Both the position numbers and the translations under genes were made by a program. Shown piece by piece: positions 33,541-44,777 of a DNA stretch of 64,000 nucleotides. Origin of the DNA: Rhynchopus sp. YZ270_cl-10 (Eukaryota > Euglenozoa > Diplonemea > Diplonemida > Diplonemidae); the NCBI GenBank assembly GCA_964035575.1, contig OZ037916.1:434001-498000 (forward strand), in the 5' to 3' direction. Numbering within the stretch: the first letter of the stretch is position 1; the number at the start of each line of letters is the position of its first letter. The notes under the pieces are model-generated. The model saw only the letters and a list, made by a program, of their open reading frames with translations, did not search any database and had not been told where the DNA came from.

Positions 33541-34480
33541 CTCCCCCAGGGTGCGTAATAAGGAAGGTGGCCTGGGGTCTGGGGTCTGGGCTTTTGGGTT
33601 TTGGGGGGTTTTTATGGTAATTTTTGTCATTTACCCTTGTATTGGGTATGGGTTCATATTTTGTGAAAATTTTAGTCATTAAAATTTTGTCCATTTTTCT
33701 GTATATACCCCACCACAGAACGGGCGGATTCCGGAAATGCAAATGCCGATGTTTTCGGGCATTTTCATGTTTTCAGCATCAGGGTGAGAAAATCTGGGCT
33801 GTGGTATTTACCTTGGCCCTCTTTACCCTACATGGATTTTGACCAAAACCAAGAACTTGTCCATTTCAGCAAATTGACCCCACCACAGAACGGACGGATT
33901 CCGAAAATGCAAATGCCGGTGTTTTCGGGCACTTTCATGTTTTCAGCATCCGGGCCGGGGCCGGGGCCAGGGCCGGGGCCAGGGCCGGGGCCAGGGCCGG
34001 GGCCAGGGCCGGGGCCAGGGCCGGGGCCAGGGCCGGGGCCAGGGCCGGGGCCAGGGCCGGGGCCAGGGCCGGGGCCAGGGCCGGGGCCAGGGCCGGGGCC
34101 AGGGCCGGGGCCAGGGCCGGGGCCAGGGCCGGGGCCAGGGCCGGGGCCAGGGCCGGGGCCAGGGCCGGGGCCAGGGCCGGGGCCAGGGCCGGGGCCAGGG
34201 CCGGGACTACTGAGTTATACCCCGTGTGACCCTTTTCGAGATTGGGGCCCCAGAAAAGCACACGTAAAACTGTACCCAAGAAAAGTCGTGAAAATTTAAA
34301 CACCGAAAAACTTGTCCATTTTTTCAAAATGGCCCCACCACTTTCTGGGTGGACTCCGGAAACGCCGAAAAACGGGGTTTTGGGTACAGTACTACCTCAT
34401 CCCCTTATTACGCACTAGGTTGTGGCCGGGGGTCTGGGGTCTGGGCTTTTTGGGCCGAAAACCCCCCTTTTTTATTACTC
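33540..34480 (+). repeat. Composite of dispersed-repeat copies around a GC minisatellite
   Basis: Three copies of the GTCCATTTTT...CCCCACCAC...CGGATTCCGGAAATGC repeat lie at about 33690-33785, 33850-33952 and 34312-34375. TGGCC-GGGGTCTGGGGTCTGGGC occurs at both edges (33570, 34425), and GCGTAATAAGG at 33551 is inverted as CCTTATTACGC at 34401. Confidence 0.65.
33952..34205 (+). repeat. 12-bp GC minisatellite (GGGCCGGGGCCA)21
   Basis: About 21 nearly perfect units. It reads as (Gly-Pro)n on + and (Ala-Pro-Ala-Leu)n on -. Both frames are by-products of the repeat. The G-runs could form quadruplex structures. Confidence 0.95.
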
Positions 34481-35137
34481 AGGCTGCCCTCCCCCCCCAC
34501 TCCCAAGTTGTTTCATAAATCCCCCTCCCACGTCCATTCTGCCCTCAGGGATTTCTTTCGAGCAACTTCTAACTGAAAGACCCCCCCATAGGAGAGGAGT
34601 TCCCCTCCCACCCTTCTCTGCTGACTTTTTGAACTGGTCACAACTCCCCCCACCAGGGTTCTGGAGTTAAAATAACTTCCCTTGATACCTCCCCCCTTTT
34701 TTTTAAAAATCCAGTTCAATGAAATACCAGGATTTTGTGTTCATATTTTTCTCCAAGGTTACTGAAGAGAGCGGTCAAAGTCCCAGAGGGGTCACATCCT
34801 CTAATAAAAAGCAAGAACCATAGGTTTCCTCGTAATGTAAAGTGTATTTCACGTCATGCAATGAATAGTTATTTTTTTTTCTTCTGGGGGGTCCTCAGAC
34901 CCAATTCTCAAGGGGGTACTTGTGTTTAAGGGAGGGGTAAACTTCCCCCAGTCATAATGAGTCTTGGGTTCATCTTACAAAGTGTTGTCTTTTTCTTGTC
35001 TTGTTTTGCTCCTTGTTTGTAGAGAAGTGTGCCCCATTGGTGCCTTCATCTTTTGTTTGAGAGTAGATGTATGTGCACGAGAGGCGCATTCATCAAGGTT
35101 TTGTTTTTTTCTGGTCAAATCGGAAATATTTTGGATA
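34481..35137 (+). other. Spacer, no gene
   Basis: C-rich runs, then AT-rich sequence. A copy of the spacer motif GTGCACGAGAGGCGCATTCATC lies at 35073-35095. Nothing else seen. Confidence 0.45.
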
Positions 35138-36076
35138 AAGGGGGAGCAGACCTATTATTACACCTTAAAAAAATTTTTTTTCCTGAAAAATCCCAAAAAA
35201 GTTTAACTTTTGAAAAGTTTAATGACCTATTATTACAGTGCTATTTAAGCGCTATTTAGCCACTATTACACCTATTACCCCCTTACCGCCCCCACATAGT
35301 CAATAGTCTTGTCAGGATTACAAGACAAAATCGTTCCAACTTTTAAAACATGTCTGGCTCTGACTCTCCTGTGATTGTGTCTGCACCGCCTAAACCAGAA
35401 CCTCAATACGTGGATCTGGATGAGTCTCTGGATGTGGATGTGGATGTGGAGATGGAAGATGAGCCGATCCCTGTCGTTGACCTCGATCACGATGTGATAG
35501 AGCCTTTGGAGATCGACAGCGACAACGAGCTCAGTTGTATCCTTGATGCAATTTAGTTTTGCTAATCCTTACCACTCCCTCTTGAGCGTGGTATGCAAAG
35601 ATCTGAAAAGAAACCAACAGGTACCCACGAACATGTGGCAACAAACACAACCAGCACAACGCAACCGATCTGTGCGCAACGAAAGGAACCCAAGCAAGGC
35701 TACGAGGTTACCAAACGCAAAAAAGGAACCCAAGCAAGGGAACGAGTGGTTACCAAACGCAGCCCACCTTCGGTGGGCTGCTCAAACTCGTCCCCATGGG
35801 CAACCCCTTTGTGTCTTTGCGTTACACACAACGCTCTGCACATGCTATGCAGGCGTTAACCACAACGTGTGGTTGCCAAACGCATGCCGTGTATGGCCCA
35901 CGCATGGTTCTCACACCGCCAACCCACCCTACCACCTTAGGGTCACACCTATTATTACAGTTAAACTTAAAATTTTTTAAACTTTCAAAAGTTAAACTTT
36001 AAATAAAAGGCCAAAAACGGTGGACCTATTATTACGGAATAATAGGTCTACTGTAATAATAGGTCTACCCCCCCTT
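35138..36076. mobile_element. 939-bp inverted-repeat element, TA target duplication
   Basis: The left end is AAGGGGGAGCAGACCTATTA and the right end is the complement with two mismatches, followed inward by more CCTATTATTAC words. TA flanks at 35136-35137 and 36077-36078. AAGTTTAACTTTTGAAAAGT near the left end is inverted near 35978-35997. It carries a fragment of the GC-rich repeat of 3745-3900 in reverse orientation (35650-35925) and one short acidic frame. Confidence 0.75.
35350..35556 (+). CDS. Short acidic frame inside a TA-flanked element (68 aa), uncertain
   Basis: No family recognised. It starts at ATG 35350 and ends at TAG. It is strongly acidic (many D and E), with short hydrophobic-acidic stretches (PIPVVDLDHDVIE) that resemble SUMO-interaction motifs. 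It lies wholly inside the 939-bp inverted-repeat element, so it may be a leftover of a transposon-encoded protein, or a chance frame. Its codon mix is unlike the surrounding AT-rich DNA, which is the only support. Confidence 0.25.
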   Translation: MSGSDSPVIVSAPPKPEPQYVDLDESLDVDVDVEMEDEPIPVVDLDHDVIEPLEIDSDNELSCILDAI

Positions 36077-36297
36077 TACTTGGCTTGCCTCCCGCCGGGC
36101 GGTGTGTGACTGCTATTCTTTGAATGGAGAAAACGCGCGGCACTGCTCATCAGGTTTCGAGCGCAAAGTATGTAAACTTATCGACTTTTTTGCATTTCTG
36201 AGAACGTGGACACCAACTTGTACCTCAAGTGCCTCTTTTTCTAGAATAATCTATGACCTGAGCTGTATGACGACAAGGATAAACAAACATGATAAAA

Positions 36298-37440
36298 CTA
36301 GGGTGGTACATACAATGCAACGAGGCCGGGTACGCCTGAAAATACTCGTATCTGGAAAATATATATGAGGCGTGCCTGAGGCGTCACTGAGGCGTGCCTG
36401 AGGCGTACTCGGGATTAGTTACGTTTAAGTACGCCTCAGGCACGCCTGAGTATATATCAACGCATACTTGCGTTTCAGGCGCCTGGTGTGTATTTTTTCC
36501 CCGCAAAAAGGACCTCTGATGCATTTCCGGAGCGATCTGAAAAAATTCCGGGGTCGGACAATTTTTTTAGCAAAAAATGCGTGACTTTAAGTTTGTACCA
36601 AAAACCAGGGGAAAGTATACCCGGTTTCATATTTCTGCTGATATATAAAATTATTATGCACAGGTCATCACGTTTCTAAGGCATGCCATGTATTTCCTCC
36701 GCCCCCTGAAATGTGCTGAAATAAAATTTCGGTGTCCTGCTGAGAAAATTGCGGGGTCGCAAGATATTTTTAGTGGAAAAATATCATGGTTACTGCTAAA
36801 CTGCCTCCTAAAAAGAGGCTTCGCAGAAGATGAGTCATACCTCTGGTATGACTCATCTTCTGCGAAGCCTTCTTTCTGGTATAAAAAAGTCCTTTGGTCA
36901 CCCCATAGTTGTACTAAAAATAGAGCTGTGGTCTGTGGATCAAGGAGGCCTGTAAAATTCTGGGATCTCGATGGGATCTCTCTAGTGTTAGAGGATCCAG
37001 CCTTGTATGAGCCTCTTCCATCTTGCATCAAGTTGGGCCTCGAAGGGACCCAGTCGAAAAGCACCCCCGAAATTTGTTTTCCAATGATTCTTGAACCAAT
37101 GAAATACCCGAAGGTACCACCAAAATATATATCATCAGCACCAAAGCTTAGCGAACCCTTTTCATTTTTTCGACTCGCTCGGCCCAGAGGCACATTTTTC
37201 ATCGTGCGACCCCGCATTTGAAAGATTTTGCTACCTCTGAATCGAAAACCACAAAATTTGGGGGTAAATACTTTTTTGTTCATGACCAAAATGCTGGTAA
37301 GAAATATAAATATACTCAGGCGTGCCTGAGGCGTACTTAAACGTAACTAATCCCGAGTACGCCTCAGGCACGCCTGAGTATTTATTTTCAGGCCTTGGCG
37401 AGGCCGACTCGGCCTCGTTGCATTGTATGGTGGTAGGGGG
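36298..37440. mobile_element. Foldback element, about 1.1 kb
   Basis: The outer arms contain ACAATGCAACGAGGCC (about 36310-36327) and its complement (about 37411-37428). The inner arms at about 36398-36456 and 37313-37372 are near-perfect complements, rich in AGGCGTGCCTGAGGCGTAC. In the middle a 25-bp perfect inverted repeat with a 3-base loop spans 36817-36869. No clear target duplication. Two segments starting near 36489 and 36688 look like an old direct duplication. Frames of about 180-210 codons are open on both strands, but neither has a recognisable domain. Confidence 0.65.
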
Positions 37441-38125
37441 TCCGACTCCCAATATAAATTTTGTGGGGTTTTTTTTTTTTTTTCCCCTTCAAAAATTTTG
37501 GCACATTTCCCCCCGGGGAATCCTGCCCCCAAAATAGGGTTTTGGGGCATTGAGGCTAGATTATTTCGTTATTCCCAATATTTTGCCATTTTCAAAATTT
37601 CAAATTTTGAGCAGTCTTTTTTTTCTCTTTTTCTTCCACTTTTGCTTGCGGTGTCTTTTACAAGCCACAGCAAGCAGGACCCCCCTCCCACCCCAGCATC
37701 TTTTCCAGGGGCCAATGACCCCCCACCAGATTTTCTCGAGAAAAATAGAACACCCGCCTACAGTGTCCTGTACAAACAAGGAAGGCCCTTGCGGCACCCT
37801 GAGGAAAGGTGTGCTTTCTCTGCTTTCTCTGTCCCCCAGGTGGTCAAAAATAAAACTGCACAAAAAGCTTTCCCCCATTATTTTTACCTAGACAAACATC
37901 AGGACGGTGCGGCCTCCGGCAGGCGCATGTCGCTGCTTCCAACGGTTTGGCTATCTCCACCAGTTCATCTGTAGACAGGGAGTGTATTGGTTTTGTCATA
38001 CGCTTCTGGTTGCTCTGGTGCCACGCAAGAATACGATGTCCTCAGTTGGGTAAGAGCCTGCTAGTGGCAGGTACGAACACATGAATGAATGACCACATTG
38101 ATACTACAGGTTTTTTATACTTCTC
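37441..38125 (+). other. Spacer before the four-transmembrane gene array
   Basis: AT-rich, then mixed. No gene recognised. It is not homologous to the spacers before gene copies 2 and 3; homology to those begins only about 25 nt before the ATG. Confidence 0.45.
38108..38109 (+). other. Candidate splice-acceptor AG, gene copy 1
   Basis: It leaves a 40-nt leader before ATG 38150. In copies 2 and 3 an unrelated upstream sequence puts an AG almost exactly as far away (41 nt), which supports its use. Confidence 0.4.
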
Positions 38126-38149
38126 AACACACCCACCACCTCTCAAAAA

Positions 38150-38755
38150 ATGCCCGGAAACATTGGACACGTGCTTGCAGGAACCATCTCGATGACTCTT
38201 GCCATTTTCCTGTCGTGTGCGATTGCGGACGGTCGCTCCTACCTGGAGCTGAAGGAGTCGAAGCGCAGCGCTATTGAGGCTGCACCTGGTAACTACGCTG
38301 GAGTTGGTGTCTGGAAGGACTACCTCGGACACGCGTTTGAGAACAGCCTGAACCTCGCAAGTGGATGCAGTGACAGAGAGGAGCTGACACAGACACTTGC
38401 AGGATTCGTGTTCATGCCGACGCTGCTAAGCGGAGTTGCTGTGATCTGCAACCTGATGGGTCTTCAGAGCGGTAAGGGGCTGTTCGGAACTGTTGCTGCT
38501 GCCATCAACGGATTCAACTTTGTGTGCCTCATCATTGTTATGTCCATTGCGTCTGCTCTGTACAACGAGACATACTGCGACCTGAAGTTGAGCGACCTGT
38601 TTGACCTCCACTACGCGCTCCCGTTCGTTGTCGTTGCTGTTGTGCTGTCGATTGTGAACATTGTTGTGTTGGTGGCAACAGGAGCCATGCGTGACGAGGC
38701 TGGACCAGTGAATGCGACGGAGCCTGTGGTGGAGGAGACCAAGGAGGCTGCATGA
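38150..38755 (+). CDS. Four-transmembrane protein, array copy 1 (201 aa)
   Basis: I do not recognise a named family. Hydrophobic segments lie at about 6-26, 82-104, 111-136 and 156-178. The first loop (27-81) holds one cysteine (C73), the second outer loop another (C143), which could pair. The C-terminal tail (179-201) is acidic. Size and topology recall amastins and claudin-like tetraspan proteins, but the amastin cysteine signature is not present, so this is only a structural comparison. Copies 2 and 3 encode the same protein except at residue 188, which is Asn here. The start is supported by 25 nt of conserved leader. The transcribed region ends before an inverted-repeat element that sits 43 bp past the stop codon. 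Confidence 0.88.
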   Translation: MPGNIGHVLAGTISMTLAIFLSCAIADGRSYLELKESKRSAIEAAPGNYAGVGVWKDYLGHAFENSLNLASGCSDREELTQTLAGFVFMPTLLSGVAVICNLMGLQSGKGLFGTVAAAINGFNFVCLIIVMSIASALYNETYCDLKLSDLFDLHYALPFVVVAVVLSIVNIVVLVATGAMRDEAGPVNATEPVVEETKEAA

Positions 38756-38970
38756 GCAGTTGTCTGCTGCTAGCTCCGTGCCTCAGAGCACTCACTTAGG
38801 GTACCGAAACTTTTTTTTTTGTAAGCGTCACCGCCCGCACTTTTTTTTGGATTTTGCGAAAAAAAAATTATGAAGAAAAAAAAAATTATGCAGGTGTTTT
38901 TTTCTACTGGGGGGGGGGAAGCTGGTGTCGGTGACGATTCACCTGCAAGGGAAACGCTTCGAGAACGTGT

Positions 38971-41900
38971 ACTGTACTGTACTGTACTGTACTGTACTGT
39001 ACTGTACTGTACTGTACTGTACTGTACTGTACTGTACTGTACTGTACTGTACTGTACTGTACTGTACTGTACTGTACTGTACTGTACTGTACTGTACTGT
39101 ACTGTACTGTACTGTACTGTACTGTACTGTACTGTACTGTACTGTACTGTACTGTACTGTACTGTACTGTACTGTACTGTACTGTACTGTACTGTACTGT
39201 ACTGTACTGTACTGTACTGTACTGTACTGTACTGTACTGTACTGTACTGTACTGTACTGTACTGTACTGTACTGTACTGTACTGTACTGTACTGTACTGT
39301 ACTGTACTGTACTGTACTGTACTGTACTGTACTGTACTGTACTGTACTGTACTGTACTGTACTGTACTGTACTGTACTGTACTGTACTGTACTGTACTGT
39401 ACTGTACTGTACTGTACTGTACTGTACTGTACTGTACTGTACTGTACTGTACTGTACTGTACTGTACTGTACTGTACTGTACTGTACTGTACTGTACTGT
39501 ACTGTACTGTACTGTACTGTACTGTACTGTACTGTACTGTACTGTACTGTACTGTACTGTACTGTACTGTACTGTACTGTACTGTACTGTACTGTACTGT
39601 ACTGTACTGTACTGTACTGTACTGTACTGTACTGTACTGTACTGTACTGTACTGTACTGTACTGTACTGTACTGTACTGTACTGTACTGTACTGTACTGT
39701 ACTGTACTGTACTGTACTGTACTGTACTGTACTGTACTGTACTGTACTGTACTGTACTGTACTGTACTGTACTGTACTGTACTGTACTGTACTGTACTGT
39801 ACTGTACTGTACTGTACTGTACTGTACTGTACTGTACTGTACTGTACTGTACTGTACTGTACTGTACTGTACTGTACTGTACTGTACTGTACTGTACTGT
39901 ACTGTACTGTACTGTACTGTACTGTACTGTACTGTACTGTACTGTACTGTACTGTACTGTACTGTACTGTACTGTACTGTACTGTACTGTACTGTACTGT
40001 ACTGTACTGTACTGTACTGTACTGTACTGTACTGTACTGTACTGTACTGTACTGTACTGTACTGTACTGTACTGTACTGTACTGTACTGTACTGTACTGT
40101 ACTGTACTGTACTGTACTGTACTGTACTGTACTGTACTGTACTGTACTGTACTGTACTGTACTGTACTGTACTGTACTGTACTGTACTGTACTGTACTGT
40201 ACTGTACTGTACTGTACTGTACTGTACTGTACTGTACTGTACTGTACTGTACTGTACTGTACTGTACTGTACTGTACTGTACTGTACTGTACTGTACTGT
40301 ACTGTACTGTACTGTACTGTACTGTACTGTACTGTACTGTACTGTACTGTACTGTACTGTACTGTACTGTACTGTACTGTACTGTACTGTACTGTACTGT
40401 ACTGTACTGTACTGTACTGTACTGTACTGTACTGTACTGTACTGTACTGTACTGTACTGTACTGTACTGTACTGTACTGTACTGTACTGTACTGTACTGT
40501 ACTGTACTGTACTGTACTGTACTGTACTGTACTGTACTGTACTGTACTGTACTGTACTGTACTGTACTGTACTGTACTGTACTGTACTGTACTGTACTGT
40601 ACTGTACTGTACTGTACTGTACTGTACTGTACTGTACTGTACTGTACTGTACTGTACTGTACTGTACTGTACTGTACTGTACTGTACTGTACTGTACTGT
40701 ACTGTACTGTACTGTACTGTACTGTACTGTACTGTACTGTACTGTACTGTACTGTACTGTACTGTACTGTACTGTACTGTACTGTACTGTACTGTACTGT
40801 ACTGTACTGTACTGTACTGTACTGTACTGTACTGTACTGTACTGTACTGTACTGTACTGTACTGTACTGTACTGTACTGTACTGTACTGTACTGTACTGT
40901 ACTGTACTGTACTGTACTGTACTGTACTGTACTGTACTGTACTGTACTGTACTGTACTGTACTGTACTGTACTGTACTGTACTGTACTGTACTGTACTGT
41001 ACTGTACTGTACTGTACTGTACTGTACTGTACTGTACTGTACTGTACTGTACTGTACTGTACTGTACTGTACTGTACTGTACTGTACTGTACTGTACTGT
41101 ACTGTACTGTACTGTACTGTACTGTACTGTACTGTACTGTACTGTACTGTACTGTACTGTACTGTACTGTACTGTACTGTACTGTACTGTACTGTACTGT
41201 ACTGTACTGTACTGTACTGTACTGTACTGTACTGTACTGTACTGTACTGTACTGTACTGTACTGTACTGTACTGTACTGTACTGTACTGTACTGTACTGT
41301 ACTGTACTGTACTGTACTGTACTGTACTGTACTGTACTGTACTGTACTGTACTGTACTGTACTGTACTGTACTGTACTGTACTGTACTGTACTGTACTGT
41401 ACTGTACTGTACTGTACTGTACTGTACTGTACTGTACTGTACTGTACTGTACTGTACTGTACTGTACTGTACTGTACTGTACTGTACTGTACTGTACTGT
41501 ACTGTACTGTACTGTACTGTACTGTACTGTACTGTACTGTACTGTACTGTACTGTACTGTACTGTACTGTACTGTACTGTACTGTACTGTACTGTACTGT
41601 ACTGTACTGTACTGTACTGTACTGTACTGTACTGTACTGTACTGTACTGTACTGTACTGTACTGTACTGTACTGTACTGTACTGTACTGTACTGTACTGT
41701 ACTGTACTGTACTGTACTGTACTGTACTGTACTGTACTGTACTGTACTGTACTGTACTGTACTGTACTGTACTGTACTGTACTGTACTGTACTGTACTGT
41801 ACTGTACTGTACTGTACTGTACTGTACTGTACTGTACTGTACTGTACTGTACTGTACTGTACTGTACTGTACTGTACTGTACTGTACTGTACTGTACTGT

Positions 41901-43000
41901 ACTGTACTGTACTGTACTGTACTGTACTGTACTGTACTGTACTGTACTGTACTGTACTGTACTGTACTGTACTGTACTGTACTGTACTGTACTGTACTGT
42001 ACTGTACTGTACTGTACTGTACTGTACTGTACTGTACTGTACTGTACTGTACTGTACTGTACTGTACTGTACTGTACTGTACTGTACTGTACTGTACTGT
42101 ACTGTACTGTACTGTACTGTACTGTACTGTACTGTACTGTACTGTACTGTACTGTACTGTACTGTACTGTACTGTACTGTACTGTACTGTACTGTACTGT
42201 ACTGTACTGTACTGTACTGTACTGTACTGTACTGTACTGTACTGTACTGTACTGTACTGTACTGTACTGTACTGTACTGTACTGTACTGTACTGTACTGT
42301 ACTGTACTGTACTGTACTGTACTGTACTGTACTGTACTGTACTGTACTGTACTGTACTGTACTGTACTGTACTGTACTGTACTGTACTGTACTGTACTGT
42401 ACTGTACTGTACTGTACTGTACTGTACTGTACTGTACTGTACTGTACTGTACTGTACTGTACTGTACTGTACTGTACTGTACTGTACTGTACTGTACTGT
42501 ACTGTACTGTACTGTACTGTACTGTACTGTACTGTACTGTACTGTACTGTACTGTACTGTACTGTACTGTACTGTACTGTACTGTACTGTACTGTACTGT
42601 ACTGTACTGTACTGTACTGTACTGTACTGTACTGTACTGTACTGTACTGTACTGTACTGTACTGTACTGTACTGTACTGTACTGTACTGTACTGTACTGT
42701 ACTGTACTGTACTGTACTGTACTGTACTGTACTGTACTGTACTGTACTGTACTGTACTGTACTGTACTGTACTGTACTGTACTGTACTGTACTGTACTGT
42801 ACTGTACTGTACTGTACTGTACTGTACTGTACTGTACTGTACTGTACTGTACTGTACTGTACTGTACTGTACTGTACTGTACTGTACTGTACTGTACTGT
42901 ACTGTACTGTACTGTACTGTACTGTACTGTACTGTACTGTACTGTACTGTACTGTACTGTACTGTACTGTACTGTACTGTACTGTACTGTACTGTACTGT
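38971..43000 (+). repeat. Pentanucleotide microsatellite (ACTGT)806
   Basis: 4030 bp of perfect ACTGT without a visible interruption. Since 5 and 3 share no factor and the repeat contains no stop word in any phase, all six frames are open. The 1360-1390 codon frames across it are therefore artefacts. Confidence 0.98.
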
Positions 43001-43060
43001 TACTGTGTTTTGACCATCTGGGGGTACCAAATACACGTTTTTGTATAACCCCTCCCCAAG

Positions 43061-43214
43061 TGTACAGTGTGTACAGTGTGTACAGTGTGTACAGTGTGTA
43101 CAGTGTGTACAGTGTGTACAGTGTGTACAGTGTGTACAGTGTGTACAGTGTGTACAGTGTGTACAGTGTGTACAGTGTGTACAGTGTGTACAGTGTACAG
43201 TGTATTGTACAGTG
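43061..43214 (+). repeat. 9-bp minisatellite (TGTGTACAG)n
   Basis: About 16 units. GTACAGT is the complement of ACTGTAC, so this looks like the opposite-arm counterpart of the pentanucleotide tract in the same inverted-repeat element. Confidence 0.9.
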
Positions 43215-43229
43215 AATTTTTTCTATAGG

Positions 43230-43312
43230 TCAACAACTTGGCCATTTCTGCAAAATGACCCCACCACTTCCTGGGATTGGCTCAAAAATGCAAATGCCAG
43301 CGTTTTCCTTCA
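43230..43312 (+). repeat. Dispersed repeat copy inside the 4.7-kb element
   Basis: TTGGCCATTTCTGCAAAATG, ACCCCACCACTTCCTGGG and CTCAAAAATGCAAATGCC match the dispersed repeat at 21723, 33690, 33850 and 34312. Confidence 0.6.
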
Positions 43313-43476
43313 CATTCCCGCAAACCTTGAAAAATCTTGACACACCAAAAACACCTGCATATTTTTTTTTCCCTACCATAATTTTTTTTTCTTCATAATT
43401 TTTTTTCCCGCACGCCCGCACTTTTTTTGGAGATGTGCCGGGACGCTTACAAAAAAAAAAAGTTTCGGTACCCTTA

Positions 43477-43799
43477 CTCACTATTATTTTTTAGCAGGAT
43501 GTGTCGATAAGGCCCATCAATATCGCATTATTTTGTCTTTGTTTTTCAATTATTCTCTTCGTTGCCATTGTGCAACTTTTCACTGCTCTCTTTTGATTTT
43601 TCAGTTTGTGTGCACATTTGTAATTGCACCACGGGAATGCCGAAGTGTTCCTGCGATTTGTCGGCAAAAGTCGACTTTGAACAGTTCAATGAAACTATTT
43701 TCCCTATTTTCCAACTGTATTCACGCATAACCCCCATGTCACACTCGAATCCACACAGATTTTGACTTTACAAAACACACACCCACCACCTCTCAAAAA
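43477..43799 (+). other. Array spacer and leader of copy 2
   Basis: Homologous to 44450-44777 and, as far as its truncation, to 45425-45621. It contains TTTTGATTTTTCAGTTTGTG and CCACACAG with an AG at 43757-43758, which gives a 41-nt leader before the ATG. A frame of about 65 codons (MSLFFNYS...) recurs in each spacer, but it follows a poly-T-rich stretch and is probably not translated. Confidence 0.6.
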
Positions 43800-44405
43800 A
43801 TGCCCGGAAACATTGGACACGTGCTTGCAGGAACCATCTCGATGACTCTTGCCATTTTCCTGTCGTGTGCGATTGCGGACGGTCGCTCCTACCTGGAGCT
43901 GAAGGAGTCGAAGCGCAGCGCTATTGAGGCTGCACCTGGTAACTACGCTGGAGTTGGTGTCTGGAAGGACTACCTCGGACACGCGTTTGAGAACAGCCTG
44001 AACCTCGCGAGTGGATGCAGTGACAGAGAGGAGCTGACACAGACACTTGCAGGATTCGTGTTCATGCCGACGCTGCTGAGCGGAGTTGCTGTGATCTGCA
44101 ACCTGATGGGTCTTCAGAGCGGTAAGGGGCTGTTCGGAACTGTTGCTGCTGCCATCAACGGATTCAACTTTGTGTGCCTCATCATTGTTATGTCCATTGC
44201 GTCTGCTCTGTACAACGAGACATACTGCGACCTGAAGTTGAGCGACCTGTTTGACCTCCACTACGCGCTCCCGTTCGTTGTCGTTGCTGTTGTGCTGTCG
44301 ATTGTGAACATTGTTGTGTTGGTGGCAACAGGAGCCATGCGTGACGAGGCTGGACCAGTGGGTGCGACGGAGCCTGTGGTGGAGGAGACCAAGGAGGCTG
44401 CATGA
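43800..44405 (+). CDS. Four-transmembrane protein, array copy 2 (201 aa)
   Basis: Same protein as copy 1 except Gly at residue 188 (codon GGT at 44361-44363). By eye only silent changes occur elsewhere (for example GCG in place of GCA and CTG in place of CTA). Topology is four helices with short ends inside, one cysteine in each outer loop, and an acidic tail. The gene lies 978 bp upstream of copy 3, measured start to start. Such identity means recent duplication or ongoing gene conversion. Function unknown; a multicopy surface or vesicle membrane protein is my inference. Confidence 0.9.
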   Translation: MPGNIGHVLAGTISMTLAIFLSCAIADGRSYLELKESKRSAIEAAPGNYAGVGVWKDYLGHAFENSLNLASGCSDREELTQTLAGFVFMPTLLSGVAVICNLMGLQSGKGLFGTVAAAINGFNFVCLIIVMSIASALYNETYCDLKLSDLFDLHYALPFVVVAVVLSIVNIVVLVATGAMRDEAGPVGATEPVVEETKEAA

Positions 44406-44777
44406 GCAGTTGTCTGCTGCTAGTTCCGTGCCTCAGAGCACTCACTCACTCACTATTATTTTTTAGCAGGATGTGTCTGTGCCGATAAGGCCGATCCATC
44501 TCGCAGTATTTTGTCTTTGTTTTTCAATTATTCTCCTTGTTGCCATTGTGCAACTTGTTGCTGCTCTCTTTTGATTTTTCAGTTTGTGTGCACATTTGTA
44601 ATTGCACCACGGGAATGCCGAAGTGTTCCTGCGATTTGTCGGCAAAAGTCGACTTTGAACAGTTCAATGAAACTATTTTCCCTATTTTCGAACTGTATTC
44701 ACGCATAACCCCCATGTCACACTCGAATCCACACAGATTTTGACTTTACAAAACACACACCCACCACCTCTCAAAAA

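Larger units (their letters stand above)
38799..43473. mobile_element. 4.7-kb inverted-repeat element (TTA duplication) inflated by a pentanucleotide
   Basis: It begins GGGTACCGAAAC plus a T run plus GTAAGCGTC and ends with the complement. The arms stay similar for about 110 bp, through CGCCCGCAC, ATTATGAAG and ATGCAGGTG words. TTA flanks both ends (38796-38798, 43474-43476), as in PIF/Harbinger-type elements (target TWA). Without the insert, the distance between gene copies 1 and 2 is about 972 bp, close to the 978 bp between copies 2 and 3, so the element clearly landed in the array spacer. No transposase frame. Only about 650 bp is not satellite. Confidence 0.85.

Noticed and set aside
33784-34327. 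Gly-Pro and Ala-Pro-Ala-Leu repeat proteins
   Set aside because: Products of the 12-bp GC minisatellite on either strand.
36654-37289. Overlapping frames of about 211 (-) and 177 (+) codons
   Set aside because: Inside a foldback element, partly built from its palindrome; no domain, no clear leader. Kept only as an observation.
38150-38755. Naming the four-helix protein an amastin
   Set aside because: Size and topology fit, but the amastin cysteine signature is missing; left unnamed.
38870-43048. Reading frames of about 1360-1390 codons on both strands
   Set aside because: They are the translation of (ACTGT)n, which has no stop word in any phase. No protein-like composition beyond five repeated residues.
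43533-44743. Small frames of about 65 codons repeated in the array spacers
   Set aside because: Located before the candidate acceptor AG in T-rich spacer; conserved only because the spacer is duplicated.
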